The notes under the pieces are model-generated. The model ran no database searches and was not told where the DNA came from. It saw only the letters and a program-made list of their open reading frames with translations. This document shows positions 1 through 8,408 of a stretch of DNA of 10,865 nucleotides, in pieces. How positions within the stretch are numbered: position 1 is the first letter of the stretch; the number at the start of each line of letters is the position of its first letter. The translations under genes were made by a program, and so were the position numbers. Source of the DNA: Cyclostephanos tholiformis (taxonomy: Eukaryota > Bacillariophyta > Thalassiosirophyceae > Thalassiosirales > Thalassiosiraceae); NCBI GenBank assembly GCA_036939975.1, contig JALLPB010001183.1, positions 1 to 10,865 on the forward strand. The letters are read 5' to 3'.

Positions 1-1
1 A

Positions 2-1125
2 CTTAAGCAAGCCGGTTATAACTGGTTTGCCAAGTTGAGCAATGGCCTTCAAGATTGTGGTTTTGTTCAGAGCAGTGTTGATCCTTGTGTCTTTTTCAGT
101 CACAAATGTATCATTCCCGCATACGGTGATGATTGCATTTTGATTGGTGACACGCAACACCGGCTCGATGCCTTGATCACATCACTTCACGATGGCCATG
201 AGAATTTTGTTCTGCAAGATGAAGGAGCCATTGACAAATATTTGGGAGTTGACATTGCAAAACTTGATGACACGTCATTTCAGCTTACTCAGCCTTTTCT
301 TATTGAGCGCATTACGCACCTTCTTGGCATTGATCACGGTCGAACAAATTAGAAACTCACTCCAGTTGGTAAACCTTTACTGAACAAAGATCTCGATGGA
401 GTCCCATGAAAATATACCTGGGATTATTGAGCCGCAATTGGGATGCTTATGTATCTTTCAGGGAGACAATGGCTGTCCATCAATGTGCACGTTTCAGTGT
501 TTCTCCCATGCGCTCACATGAATAGGCTGTGATGAGAATTGGATGCTATCTTTTATCTACTCATGATAAAGGTATGACCTACAGGCCTGATTCATCCGTT
601 GGCCTTGAAGTTTTTGTTGATGCTGATTTTGCTGGAGGTTGGGATCCAGTCAATTCTGGAAACGCTGACAATGTTTATTCAAGAACTGGATTCATCATTC
701 AGTATGCAGGCTGTACAATCTTCTGGCAAAGCAAACTTCAGACAGAAATTGCTCTGTCAATGGCTGAAGCTGAATATATTGTGCTCTCTCAAGCTCTGCG
801 GGAAACAATTCCTATTATGAATCTTATGAAGGAAATCAATGTCATTTTTCCATTATTTCTTCCTGACCCAAAATTTGTTATTAAGGTTCGTGAAGACAAT
901 CAATCTTGCATTGCGATGGCTCATAATCCTAAATTTTCACCTCGGACCAAGCATATTGCCATCAAGTATCATCACTTTCGGAAGCATGTGATAACTCAAT
1001 CGAACCCAAATGGGTTTATTTCAATTGATTACTGCTCCACGGATGATCAAATTGCTGATATCCTCATTAAACCTGTTCGAGATGATATATTTTTCAGGTT
1101 ACGAAACTTGCTACTTGGCTGGTAG
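2..1125 (+). pseudogene. Broken copia pol: reverse transcriptase tail and RNase H
   Basis: The reading is open from base 2 (LKQAGYNWFAKL, a typical copia reverse transcriptase segment) to a TAG at 350-352. The catalytic motif appears as YGDD at 122-133, where copia enzymes usually have YVDD. The same frame continues with recognisable sequence but carries TGA at 407-409 and 428-430. The match then moves to another frame near 461-471 and meets a TAG at 523-525. From 526 to the TAG at 1123-1125 the RNase H domain is uninterrupted. It keeps the expected acidic and histidine positions: the aspartate in FVDADFAGGW, the glutamate in QTEIALSMAEAEY, the aspartate in EDNQSCIAMA and the histidine in RTKHIAIKYHH. 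I infer a copy that once coded for protein and has since drifted without selection. Confidence 0.9.
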
Positions 1126-1142
1126 CTCGGACATCTCGTCAT

Positions 1143-1149
1143 GAGGGAG
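1143..1149 (+). other. Polypurine tract of the copia element
   Basis: A short all-purine stretch, GAGGGAG, sits directly before the TGTAACA that begins the probable 3' LTR. In LTR retrotransposons this is the primer site for plus-strand DNA synthesis. The assignment rests on its position, 18 bases after the pol stop codon, and on the purine content. Confidence 0.6.
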
Positions 1150-1277
1150 TGTAACAATAATGTTGACTTATATGTCCAAGCGCGCAGCGAGCACAGGATT
1201 TAAAACCCAATAGGTTTTCCTAGATTGATAAATTAATCTAATCATAATATCTGTAAATCACTGAAGCTATCATCACA
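1150..1277 (+). repeat. Probable 3' LTR of the copia element
   Basis: The segment starts TGTAACA immediately after the polypurine tract and can be ended at ATCACA, giving the TG...CA ends expected for an LTR and a length of about 128 bp. The right boundary is a judgement, because the 5' LTR is outside the window and cannot be compared. Inside lies a hairpin, AAAACC (1202-1207) pairing with GGTTTT (1213-1218). Such a hairpin is plausible near the R region or RNA 3' end, though that role is inference. Confidence 0.6.
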
Positions 1278-1326
1278 CCCCATCTAACCAGTAGTAAGGG
1301 GCATTGTTCTGTTTCTGATGTTTTTT

Positions 1327-1352
1327 ATCATCCAAATAGCTCTTTGGATGAT
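1327..1352. repeat. Perfect 10-bp stem inverted repeat
   Basis: ATCATCCAAA at 1327-1336 is exactly complementary to TTTGGATGAT at 1343-1352, leaving a 6-base loop. It lies in non-coding sequence just right of the LTR. No function is evident. Confidence 0.6.
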
Positions 1353-1421
1353 CTCCACATTTGTCATGACAATGACTCATGTTCTCATGCTCATCATGGC
1401 CGCTGAGGCCATGGCAAACAT

Positions 1422-1689
1422 AGGGGACATCTAAAATGATAACATTGACATGGTCATCACCTTCTTGGCCATTGTTTTGATGGGTTGCCTTAGCCTTCTT
1501 CATGCCATCCAGAGGTTGATGGCCTTCTCTGCAAGGGGGGAGAGGGGGGGGAGGGCAGGGGAGTCTAAAATGATGACATTGACATGGTCATCACCTTCTT
1601 GGCCATTGTGTTGATGGGTTGCCTTGGCCTCCTTCATGCTGTCCAGAGGTTGATGGCTTTCTATTCAAGGGGGAGAGGGGGGGGGGACC
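1422..1689 (+). repeat. Tandem duplication, unit about 134 bp, with G-rich tails
   Basis: Two adjacent copies run 1422-1556 and 1557-1689. Each starts AGGGGA, continues with CTAAAATGATRACATTGAC and ends in a purine-rich G tail. I count about nine differences over the roughly 108 bp before the G tail, so the copies are about 92% identical and the duplication is fairly young. A third AGGGGAC at 1690-1696 begins another unit that does not continue. The G tails (about 1533-1562 and 1669-1695) contain four or more runs of three or more G, so they fit a G-quadruplex pattern on the plus strand. Part of an open minus-strand frame is kept in both copies, but it is not a convincing gene. Confidence 0.85.
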
Positions 1690-1740
1690 AGGGGACGATT
1701 ATTGTACCAGGCTCTCTGTAGAAGGCTGCAGGCGGCATTT

Positions 1741-1769
1741 TGGGGGCAAAATAGGATTTTTCCCCCCCA
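1741..1769. repeat. Imperfect hairpin of G/C and A/T tracts
   Basis: TGGGGG-C-AAAAT at 1741-1752 can pair with ATTTTT followed by a C run and A at 1756-1769, leaving a 3-base loop. Apart from a bulged position the stem is about 11-12 bp. It may simply result from opposing homopolymer tracts. Confidence 0.45.
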
Positions 1770-1846
1770 CATGCACTGACAATCCTCCCAGCCCCCCCAA
1801 TCATCCCCCCGGTGACCCCCTACCTAGCCCCCACCACTTTTGAGTT

Positions 1847-1873
1847 TAAGCCCACTTTTATGGAGTGGGCTTA
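1847..1873. repeat. Perfect 10-bp stem inverted repeat, copied in part at 2674
   Basis: TAAGCCCACT at 1847-1856 is exactly complementary to AGTGGGCTTA at 1864-1873, with a 7-base loop. The right arm and its flank reappear inverted at 2674-2687 (CTAAGCCCACTCCA), with weaker similarity continuing outward for about 30 more bases. Confidence 0.65.
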
Positions 1874-2405
1874 GCCACTCTCTTTCTGGGGGGTAACCGG
1901 GGTGTCATGGGGCCACCAACTTTCAAAACTGTAGGCTGACTCATCTTGCCATATGATCCTACGTAGAAGCGCTGCAGATTCTAATTAACTAGTGGATATT
2001 TTTCTGGGTTGAAAAAGTAGATATTTATACATTTAGTAGTTATGTACTATCATCTTGAACTTTAGGTTTTGTTGGGTGTTACTAACTAAAGTTGCATGCA
2101 ACCATTTGGTCAATGTTTGGGGAAGTGCTAGCCAAAATCAATGGCAGCCTTGTATGGTATTGAAAATGTTGCCATAAAATTTGGCTGGCAAAAGCAGAGC
2201 ATGTTGTCTTAGAAAATGCATTATCAAGTCATATCTTTCATACTGGTTACTATGTTGTACCTGTAGAATTCGGTTTTCAGGTGAAAATAGCTTTGTTCCC
2301 CCTGAAAAAGACCAAGATGAGTGCTGGGGGGTTATGGGGCGGTGACATCGTCCCAGCCTTAAGGAGGTGTGGCCAATTTCAGGGGATTTCAGGGGATTTT
2401 TTGCC

Positions 2406-2785
2406 CCAGGAATGCTCCTGTAGCCTTCTACATAGGGACTAGTAGGGTGAAGTTACATATTGGGCCATGACTTTGAAAAAGATCATATGTTCGTACTTTT
2501 TTGGTATATAGTTCATCAGCAATAACTATTTGGGTGAATTTTAGAGAGAAAGAGCAGGGATGGGAGGGGGAGAGGGGATAATTTAAGCCCCCAAAGCAAA
2601 TTGGGAAATGTTCAAGCTGGGCTGTCACACTGACCCCTGGCAACACCCCAGTTCCCCCCTGGCAAGAGGACATCTAAGCCCACTCCAATAATGGTCTTTA
2701 AATCCAGGAATTTGATGAATTCAGCTAGTGTACATAGGGAAATGTAAATTGGCATGACTCACTGAAAAAGGACACATCTTGAAAT
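2406..2785 (+). repeat. Two degenerate direct repeats about 300 bp apart
   Basis: The same ordered words occur in two places: CCAGGAAT (2406-2413 and 2704-2711), TACATAGGGA (2429-2438 and 2731-2740), CATGAC (2466-2471 and 2753-2758), then a TGAAAAAG-type string in each. Spacings between copies are 298, 302 and 287 bases. The copies are therefore collinear but diverged with small indels, which fits an old repeat family or an old segmental duplication. Confidence 0.5.
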
Positions 2786-3127
2786 ATTCTTAAAGCTGTG
2801 AATAAGCCTGAAGAGAGCTTTTCAATGGTATACCATGGTTTGCCTTTGTAGAAACTTACTGCCAATAGGTCCTACGACAGGGTCACAGTTCATATATTGA
2901 AGTTACATACTAGTTAAGGCCAAAAAACAGTATTGAAATTCCCCAACTCAACCTGTACTCCAATACTGCGTATAGTAATAGGTTCTTGTCTTCATACTGC
3001 TCCAGGGCAGAAAGTAGGATTGGAGTTGTTTTGATTTTGTGGGAGCTCAAAGTTTCCACAAAATTGCATCTACCATGGCCCCTCCTTTGTTTGTCCCACT
3101 CCAAATTCATCGCTTTCTTTCATCTCT

Positions 3128-3540
3128 TCCTCCCCCAACTGTCGCCAGCAGTTGATTGTTGTCACAGGCAGAAGGTGAAGTGATCGCCGGATCCTGTATG
3201 CCACTTGCTGCCTATTGTGACCCTGTCACTATCATCATCTCATCATTGTTGATTTTTCTTGTCAATGCCGATGCCATGTCTTCATGCAATTGCTGTCATC
3301 ATTGTCTCCCACCCACCAACTGTAACCAAAAGTTGATTGATGCCTTGGATGGAAGGAACAGTACTCACCAGCATTCTTCATGCCATTTGCTGCCTACTGT
3401 GACTCCCAACATGATCATCTCATCAGTGTCAAGTCATCCTCCTCCTCCCAACCAATATCATCATCTTCATTGTAATCAAAGTTGTCATCATCTCCTCTTT
3501 GTCACCCAACTGCCGCCTCCAACAATTTATTGTTGCCTTG
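3128..3540 (+). repeat. Degenerate tandem array, period about 180 bp
   Basis: Three successive starts share a TC-rich lead, an AACTG word and an ATTG/TTG-rich follow-up: about 3128 (CCCCAACTGTCGCCAGCAG), 3305 (CACCAACTGTAACCAAAAG) and 3493 (CACCCAACTGCCGCCTCCAA). The first two units also share TGCCAYTTGCTGCCTAYTGTG at 3199 and 3381, a spacing of 182 bases, followed by ATCATCTCATCA. The third unit fades out after about 50 bases. Internally the units are rich in TCATCA and TTGT. I read this as an old satellite or minisatellite rather than coding sequence, although a 163-codon open frame covers part of it. Confidence 0.6.
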
Positions 3541-4225
3541 TTTATAATACCCCACCATGCCCCAGACATCACATCCCCAACCATAAGCACAAGATGAGAT
3601 GTGAAAGCTGCACAGGGAGGATTGGGCAACAGCTGATGATCCAATAGTCAGAGATTTTTTTCTGAGTTGGGGGGTTGACAACATGAAGGGAAAGAGTTGC
3701 AAACAAGAAAATATTTACGAGAGAGAATAAGGATGGAGGAGATAAAAATGGTGCTGAGTCATGATCGGCAGCACTTTGTGAATACAAGAGAAAAAACAAG
3801 CACTACAACCAACAGCAATCAAGTTGTAAACCAATTCAGAGGGAGGGAAATGAGAAGTGGGGAAATTTCCTCATTGAACAAGTGCAGCACAATGTCCTGT
3901 GCATTGCACTGTTATTTTTATTTGTTCTTATTCATCCTCTCATAATATACAATTATTAGCCATTGAGGTTTCTCCATTTGCAACTGAAAAATGATTCAAC
4001 TTTGTTTTGCACCTATGCCTTAGAGGCTAAGGACTAAGTAGCAAAGCTAGTCCCACTTGGCTAATCATGCTTATTTGTAGCTATTATTCTCATGAGAGTT
4101 TCATGGTAAGAAATGCAAAAAAAGAGTACCATACTAGCTTATGATGCACAATACACAATATTTGCCTCTTGCATTAGTGGCTACTAGTAGTATGAAAGCT
4201 ACTCTGCTCACAAGCTTTCTGCCTT
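3541..4225. other. Non-coding stretch, no gene seen
   Basis: This AT-rich sequence has only short, unrecognisable open frames. A small hairpin, CCTTAG-AGG-CTAAGG, lies near 4018-4032. No RNA gene or coding signal is visible to me. Confidence 0.5.
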
Positions 4226-4253
4226 TGGATGGCTGCCCATTGTGACCATGTCA

Positions 4254-4371
4254 TCATTTCATCGTTGTCAATTTGTCCTTGTCCCATCAATACCATCTTG
4301 TTATTGTAATTGATCATTTCATCATTGTCAATTTGTCCTTGTCCCACCAATACCATTGCATATTGTAATTG
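4254..4371 (+). repeat. 60-bp tandem duplication related to the 3128-3540 array
   Basis: Two copies with an exact 60-base offset run 4254-4313 and 4314-4371. Both contain CATTTCATCRTTGTCAATTT followed by GTCCTTGTCCCAYCAATACC. The sequence just before (GGCTGCCCATTGTGACCATG, 4230-4249) matches the CTGCCTATTGTGACC part of the larger array at 3209-3223, so the two blocks appear related. The period is a multiple of three, which keeps a minus-strand frame open through both copies, but that frame is low in complexity and I do not call it a gene. Confidence 0.7.
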
Positions 4372-6096
4372 TTGGTGCTGTTCATTTGTTGTCATTTTCA
4401 TCTTTGTTGATGTGTTCATCATCATTGACACCGCCACAATCTCCTTCCTTGTCTTTGGCATTGCTGCCTTCATTATTGTCATAGTCCCCTTTGCCACCAT
4501 GGTCCTATCAATGTTGTTGTCATAGTCAAAATGTCTTAATTATAGTCGCCAAAATATTTGTTGTGAGGCCATTTTTGCCCTCGTCCTCAATGGCCAATTA
4601 GAATCCTCTCAAGAACCAATAATCAAACTGGTGTGATAAAATTTATCTAAATAAGCATAATTGTTTAAAATTACAATTTTTAATAAATCTGAGTATGATT
4701 TTATTTTAATTTTGTTTTCGCAAAACAATTTCTTGTTTCATACAAAAAAGTAAAGCACAAATGCAAATTTTTATTTTTAACCGAAAGAATTTACTGTGAC
4801 ACAGTTCTCTGGTTTGACAATAAATCATAGAAATCAAACAAGTTTGTTATGTGCTTTATGTCATGTTACAATTTTTTATGCTCACTCTTCAATATACATT
4901 AAGACAAAATAAGATGCTGTCTCAAATTGAACAAAAAAATATTGGAAAATGATTTTAATACTTATCACCTACAAATGCAAACAATCTCTGCTACAAGGCA
5001 ATGCAATTTTCATACTTGAAACTAGCTGTTCATTTATTTTATTGACTATTATTCTGTAGGCCACTGACCGGTTTTAGTGATTACTTGCCCTTAAAAAAAA
5101 TTGTATCAAATCAATGCAGACTGACTTTAGCTATCCATCAATATTTGTTTTGGCCATGCTGCCCGAATCCTCATCATGTGTTGGCATGATTTTGGATTAG
5201 GGTGGGGGGCGCCATAATCATATATTTTTTATTTACAGCACAAGTAGGTAAGTTGCGCTAGCTATCTTTAAGTAGGCATACTAGATGAAAAATTACTTAA
5301 GTAAAAAACAAGTAGTAAATCTAATGTAGTTGTACCATCCAAGTGAGCCAGAAACAGTTTCAAATGGCGTGAAGAAATACGAGAAAAGATATATCATCTG
5401 CACCATTTAATACTAATTAGGCATTAACAATTAAACTGTTACTGAAACAAAATGCATATAGAAATTTCCAGATTTTCTGAGAAACAATAACCTTTATTAG
5501 CTGATAGAACAAATAACTAATAAAAATTATTGTCAGCTGTGATTGTCAACACAACACATAACATAATCTCAGACATAGCCAAATTGGCCCGCCCCATAAA
5601 ATACCATCCAACATGCTGCATACAACTAAACACCATGATCAACTAAACCACAACATTGATTCCTTGACAATAGCTATGGCCCTTTGATCTAATGATGAAT
5701 CCAATACTTTTAATTGGATTCGACTAGGGCAACCAACCAACCGAGCTCGGGAAAATCTAAGATGATAAGGTAATATTTTAGATACTTCGCATTGATACTG
5801 AAGCTTGGGTTTCCTGGATGGAACACAAAATGGTGGAGCAAAAGGATGCTAAGACCGTATGTATGGGTGTCGATCAATCTGTGATTGTGTATGATGAGCG
5901 AGGACCAAAGTGGTCTCATAAATTAAGGAGGTGCCGACATAAAATTTTTAGGAGTGCGTAGTACATAATTCAGATACTCAGCTAGGGAAATTTAGACTAA
6001 ATTAGGGTTTCGATGACGTAAACGGCAACATCAACACTGAATTGACTGCCCTGATCTTCATCTAGAAAATTATGCATCTTCTGATCAAATACCTCT
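4372..6096. other. AT-rich intergenic stretch, no gene seen
   Basis: This long AT-rich stretch has frequent stops in every frame. It includes a perfect 9-bp stem at 5697-5721 (GAATCCAAT pairing with ATTGGATTC). The last part, about 5990-6096, is the 3' flank of the IMP dehydrogenase gene. I saw no tRNA B-box or other RNA gene signature. Confidence 0.55.
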
Positions 6097-7731
6097 CTAA
6101 TAAAGACGCTTTTCGTAACTGTGCAATCCGTGAATCCCCCCCTCCTTCTGAGCCGCCGGACTGCGAATTTCGAACCTTAACTTGTTAGTGTACAGTTGAT
6201 CCCATGCCTCATTCAGACTCTTAACGCCAGCATCCTGCATCCCGTGTCTAACCCCCTGGACCAAATACGGTATGTATCTCAATAGCGTTCCCTTATCCTG
6301 GACTGCGCCCGACACGCCCTGCGCGACCTTGACGGAATTGGCGGAGTTATTATCCCAAACGTATCGCTTCTCGCTCCCCTTGGTCATCGCCTCTATGCTG
6401 CCCATGCCACGATAACGTTTGAGTCGCACCCCATCCTGATAGAAGTACTCCCCAGGCGCCTCGTCGGTACCGGCGAGCATGCTCCCCATCATCACGCACG
6501 ACGCACCGAGGGCCAGGGCCTTGGTGATGTGTCCGGTGGACTTGATCCCACCGTCGGCCAATATCGGCACGCCGTACCTACGAGCGAACTTCGCGACGTG
6601 ATACACGGCCGACGCCTGCGCTCGGCCCACGGCGCACACCTCCTGGGTCGTGCATATCGAGCCGATGCCCATTCCCACGCGCAATCCGTCGGCGCCGGCC
6701 TGGATGAGGTGTATCGCCTGGGACGGCGTAACGACGTTTCCCGCGATGACCTGCAGCTTCGGATGGGTCGACTTGAGATACCTAACGATTTGGATCTGGT
6801 AGAGCGAATCCCCCTGGGACGAATCGACCACGATCACGTCCACCCCCGCCTCAACGAGTGCCGCGGCTCGATCGCGATCCTCGGGACGCGTTCCGATCGC
6901 CGCCCCGACGAGCAACTGCTTGGTGACCGCGTCCTTGCTCGCCTTGGAGAATTCGATATTCTTCAACAGGTCGGTACGCGCGATCAACGCCACCAGCTCG
7001 TCGTCCTCGTTGACGACCGGCAATTTCCCCTTCCTGCTCTCCTTGAGGATCTGATTCGCCTCGACAAGCGACACCCCCTGCTTGGCCACCGATAACTTCT
7101 CCCGTGGGGTCATGATATCTCTAAGTTTCATCGACTTATCATCGAGGAAGGTAATGTCCCTATTCGAGACGATGCCCATCAATCTCCCCCCCATCGTACC
7201 GGTATCGGTGATGGGTATGCCGGAATAGCCGTACGTTTCCTTGATCATTAGTACGTCGCCCACGGTACCATCCGGACTGAGGCATATCGGATCGGATATG
7301 AAACCGTTCTTGAATCGCTTCACCTTGCGAACCTCCGCGGCCTGATCCTCGATGGACAAATTCGAGTGGATGATCCCTATCCCGCCCTGCAACGCCATGG
7401 ATATCGCCATCCTGTGCTCGGTGACGGTGTCCATGGGACTGCTAACGAACGGGACCTTGAGGGATATCTTCTTGGTCAGCATCGTGGACACGTCCACCTC
7501 GTCCAGGCCGAAGTGGATGTGGCCCGGCATGACGATGATATCGTCGTAGGTGTACGCGACGCACGCGGGATTTCGGACGAATATTTGCGTCGCCGTGAAC
7601 CCCACCGCGCCGGAGTTCAAGGTCTCGTCGTCGATGTCCCACAATTCCTCTTCGATATCTTCATTGGCGCGCATGTCGTTGGTCGGTGGGACGTCGTCCG
7701 CAGCCTCGTCGACGCTCGTTTTCTCGGCCAT
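6097..7731 (-). CDS. IMPDH: Inosine-5'-monophosphate dehydrogenase
   Basis: This enzyme oxidises IMP to XMP with NAD+, the first committed and usually limiting step of GTP synthesis, in the cytosol as a tetramer. From the chosen start the protein has 544 residues. It has an acidic N-terminal extension of about 35 residues, the first half of the barrel ([18 protein letters not shown]), a CBS pair at about 145-260 and the catalytic half. Visible active-site parts are D303 in DSSQGDS, C360 in [10 protein letters not shown]393 in ADGGI, the flap with R456-Y457 and Q471 in VAQGVSG. It ends HSYEKRLY, close to animal IMPDH. The glutamine at 471 is the residue found in mycophenolate-sensitive eukaryotic enzymes. 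Ile356, four residues before the cysteine, replaces the usual Ser or Pro. The frame is open upstream to 7884. I chose the Met at 7731, where GC-rich coding composition is established. Met at 7782 (561 residues) is possible. No intron is evident. Confidence 0.96.
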   Translation of the reverse strand: MAEKTSVDEAADDVPPTNDMRANEDIEEELWDIDDETLNSGAVGFTATQIFVRNPACVAYTYDDIIVMPGHIHFGLDEVDVSTMLTKKISLKVPFVSSPMDTVTEHRMAISMALQGGIGIIHSNLSIEDQAAEVRKVKRFKNGFISDPICLSPDGTVGDVLMIKETYGYSGIPITDTGTMGGRLMGIVSNRDITFLDDKSMKLRDIMTPREKLSVAKQGVSLVEANQILKESRKGKLPVVNEDDELVALIARTDLLKNIEFSKASKDAVTKQLLVGAAIGTRPEDRDRAAALVEAGVDVIVVDSSQGDSLYQIQIVRYLKSTHPKLQVIAGNVVTPSQAIHLIQAGADGLRVGMGIGSICTTQEVCAVGRAQASAVYHVAKFARRYGVPILADGGIKSTGHITKALALGASCVMMGSMLAGTDEAPGEYFYQDGVRLKRYRGMGSIEAMTKGSEKRYVWDNNSANSVKVAQGVSGAVQDKGTLLRYIPYLVQGVRHGMQDAGVKSLNEAWDQLYTNKLRFEIRSPAAQKEGGIHGLHSYEKRLY

Positions 7732-8177
7732 TTCGTTGCTTGTGTCGATGCTTTTCGTCGATTTGTGGGGGGTGGTGCACATCAAAATAATATTCGGAGA
7801 TGTGAGCAATAAATAAATAATAGTACCCACACAAATAGAGTACGTATCGTAAATTAATAATATCAATGCTTCCCGAGAAATCAAAATCTTGGCCCAGGTG
7901 GGTTAGGTCCGTCCATCGCCCGATTTACATATTGGTTCCAGAAGTATGTACGTGGCATATCCTATTCCTTGAACGTTTAGAAAATGGCGCGGCATCTTCC
8001 CATGTCGCCGGCATAAAATAATTTTTTTGGCGGGCCCTCCGGGGGAGAGAGAAACCTCCCCGCCCGCCCCCCTCTTTAAAGAAAAAAATAATAAGGAATT
8101 ACCTAGCAGGTCGTCGAATGTCAAAAGCCAGCTAGAAAAATGCTCTAAGACGGACGGTCTGCGGTCGCTAGGGAATA
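7732..8177. promoter_or_regulatory. Shared upstream region of two divergent genes
   Basis: This non-coding region of about 400-450 bp lies between the start of IMP dehydrogenase (minus strand) and the first plausible ATG of the AIM24 family gene (plus strand). It must hold both 5' untranslated regions and both promoters. It mixes AT-rich stretches (7785-7870, 8080-8095) with a GC-rich block (8029-8070). I could not identify a specific factor site, so the promoter call rests on gene arrangement alone. Confidence 0.45.
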
Positions 8178-8345
8178 ATGCGCTCTTCCATAATCCGACC
8201 ACTACTGCGCCGCATCGAGATCCCACGCGTCCAAGGACAATGCTATCGTCGCGCGGGTGCCCCAATAATACAATGGTCGTCGTCGTTCGTCACGGCGTCG
8301 TACAATAGCCACCGTAGTGGAGGTGGGAGACTATCCCACTCGTCG

Positions 8346-8408
<63 letters not shown>

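Larger units (their letters stand above)
1..1277 (+). mobile_element. 3' part of a degenerate Ty1/copia LTR retrotransposon
   Basis: The window enters this element inside its reverse transcriptase. In order, the sequence shows the end of reverse transcriptase, an RNase H domain, a stop at the end of the polyprotein, a short polypurine tract and a probable 3' LTR. This order is that of the 3' end of a Ty1/copia pol gene. The RNase H portion (VYSRTGF, SKLQTEIALS, RTKHIAIKYHHFRKH) resembles the copia elements I know from diatom genomes, which is the main reason for suggesting that host. Several stops and a frame change show that the copy cannot make its own polyprotein. The gag, protease and integrase regions and the 5' LTR lie outside the window, so target-site duplications cannot be tested. 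Confidence 0.88.
1690..3127. other. Non-coding stretch with degenerate repeats
   Basis: No credible gene is seen here. The stretch contains long C and G tracts (1762-1812, 2324-2345), hairpins at 1741-1769 and 1847-1873, an inverted segment (1861-1906 against 2643-2687) and degenerate direct repeats (2406-2471 against 2704-2758). A 12-bp perfect palindrome lies at 2825-2836. The open frames in this stretch are short and look like nothing known. Confidence 0.6.

Noticed and set aside
1273..1503. 76-codon minus-strand frame, His- and Asp-rich, partly repeated in the second tandem unit
   Set aside because: It lies in a repeat, its differences between copies include both silent and changing sites with no clear coding bias, and it matches nothing I know.
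1619..1843. 74-codon plus-strand frame
   Set aside because: It is made of G and C tracts translated as Gly and Pro, with no supporting context.
3156..3647. 163-codon plus-strand frame rich in Cys, His, Ser and Pro
   Set aside because: It follows a degenerate TCATCA-type array, so its composition reflects the repeat, and no domain is visible.
4174..4500. 108-codon minus-strand frame with a repeated VGQGQIDNDEM segment
   Set aside because: The internal repeat is the 60-bp DNA duplication, which stays open only because 60 is a multiple of three. It is Met-rich and low in complexity.
5710..5919. 69-codon minus-strand frame
   Set aside because: It is short, isolated and unrecognised, in AT-rich intergenic sequence.
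6529..7812. Long plus-strand frames (188 and 148 codons) opposite IMP dehydrogenase
   Set aside because: They are shadows of a GC-rich coding strand. The minus-strand frame encodes a complete conserved enzyme.
7732..7884. Upstream extension of IMP dehydrogenase starting [10 protein letters not shown]
   Set aside because: It is AT-rich and has no match to IMPDH N-termini, so it is probably 5' untranslated sequence, although Met at 7782 cannot be excluded.
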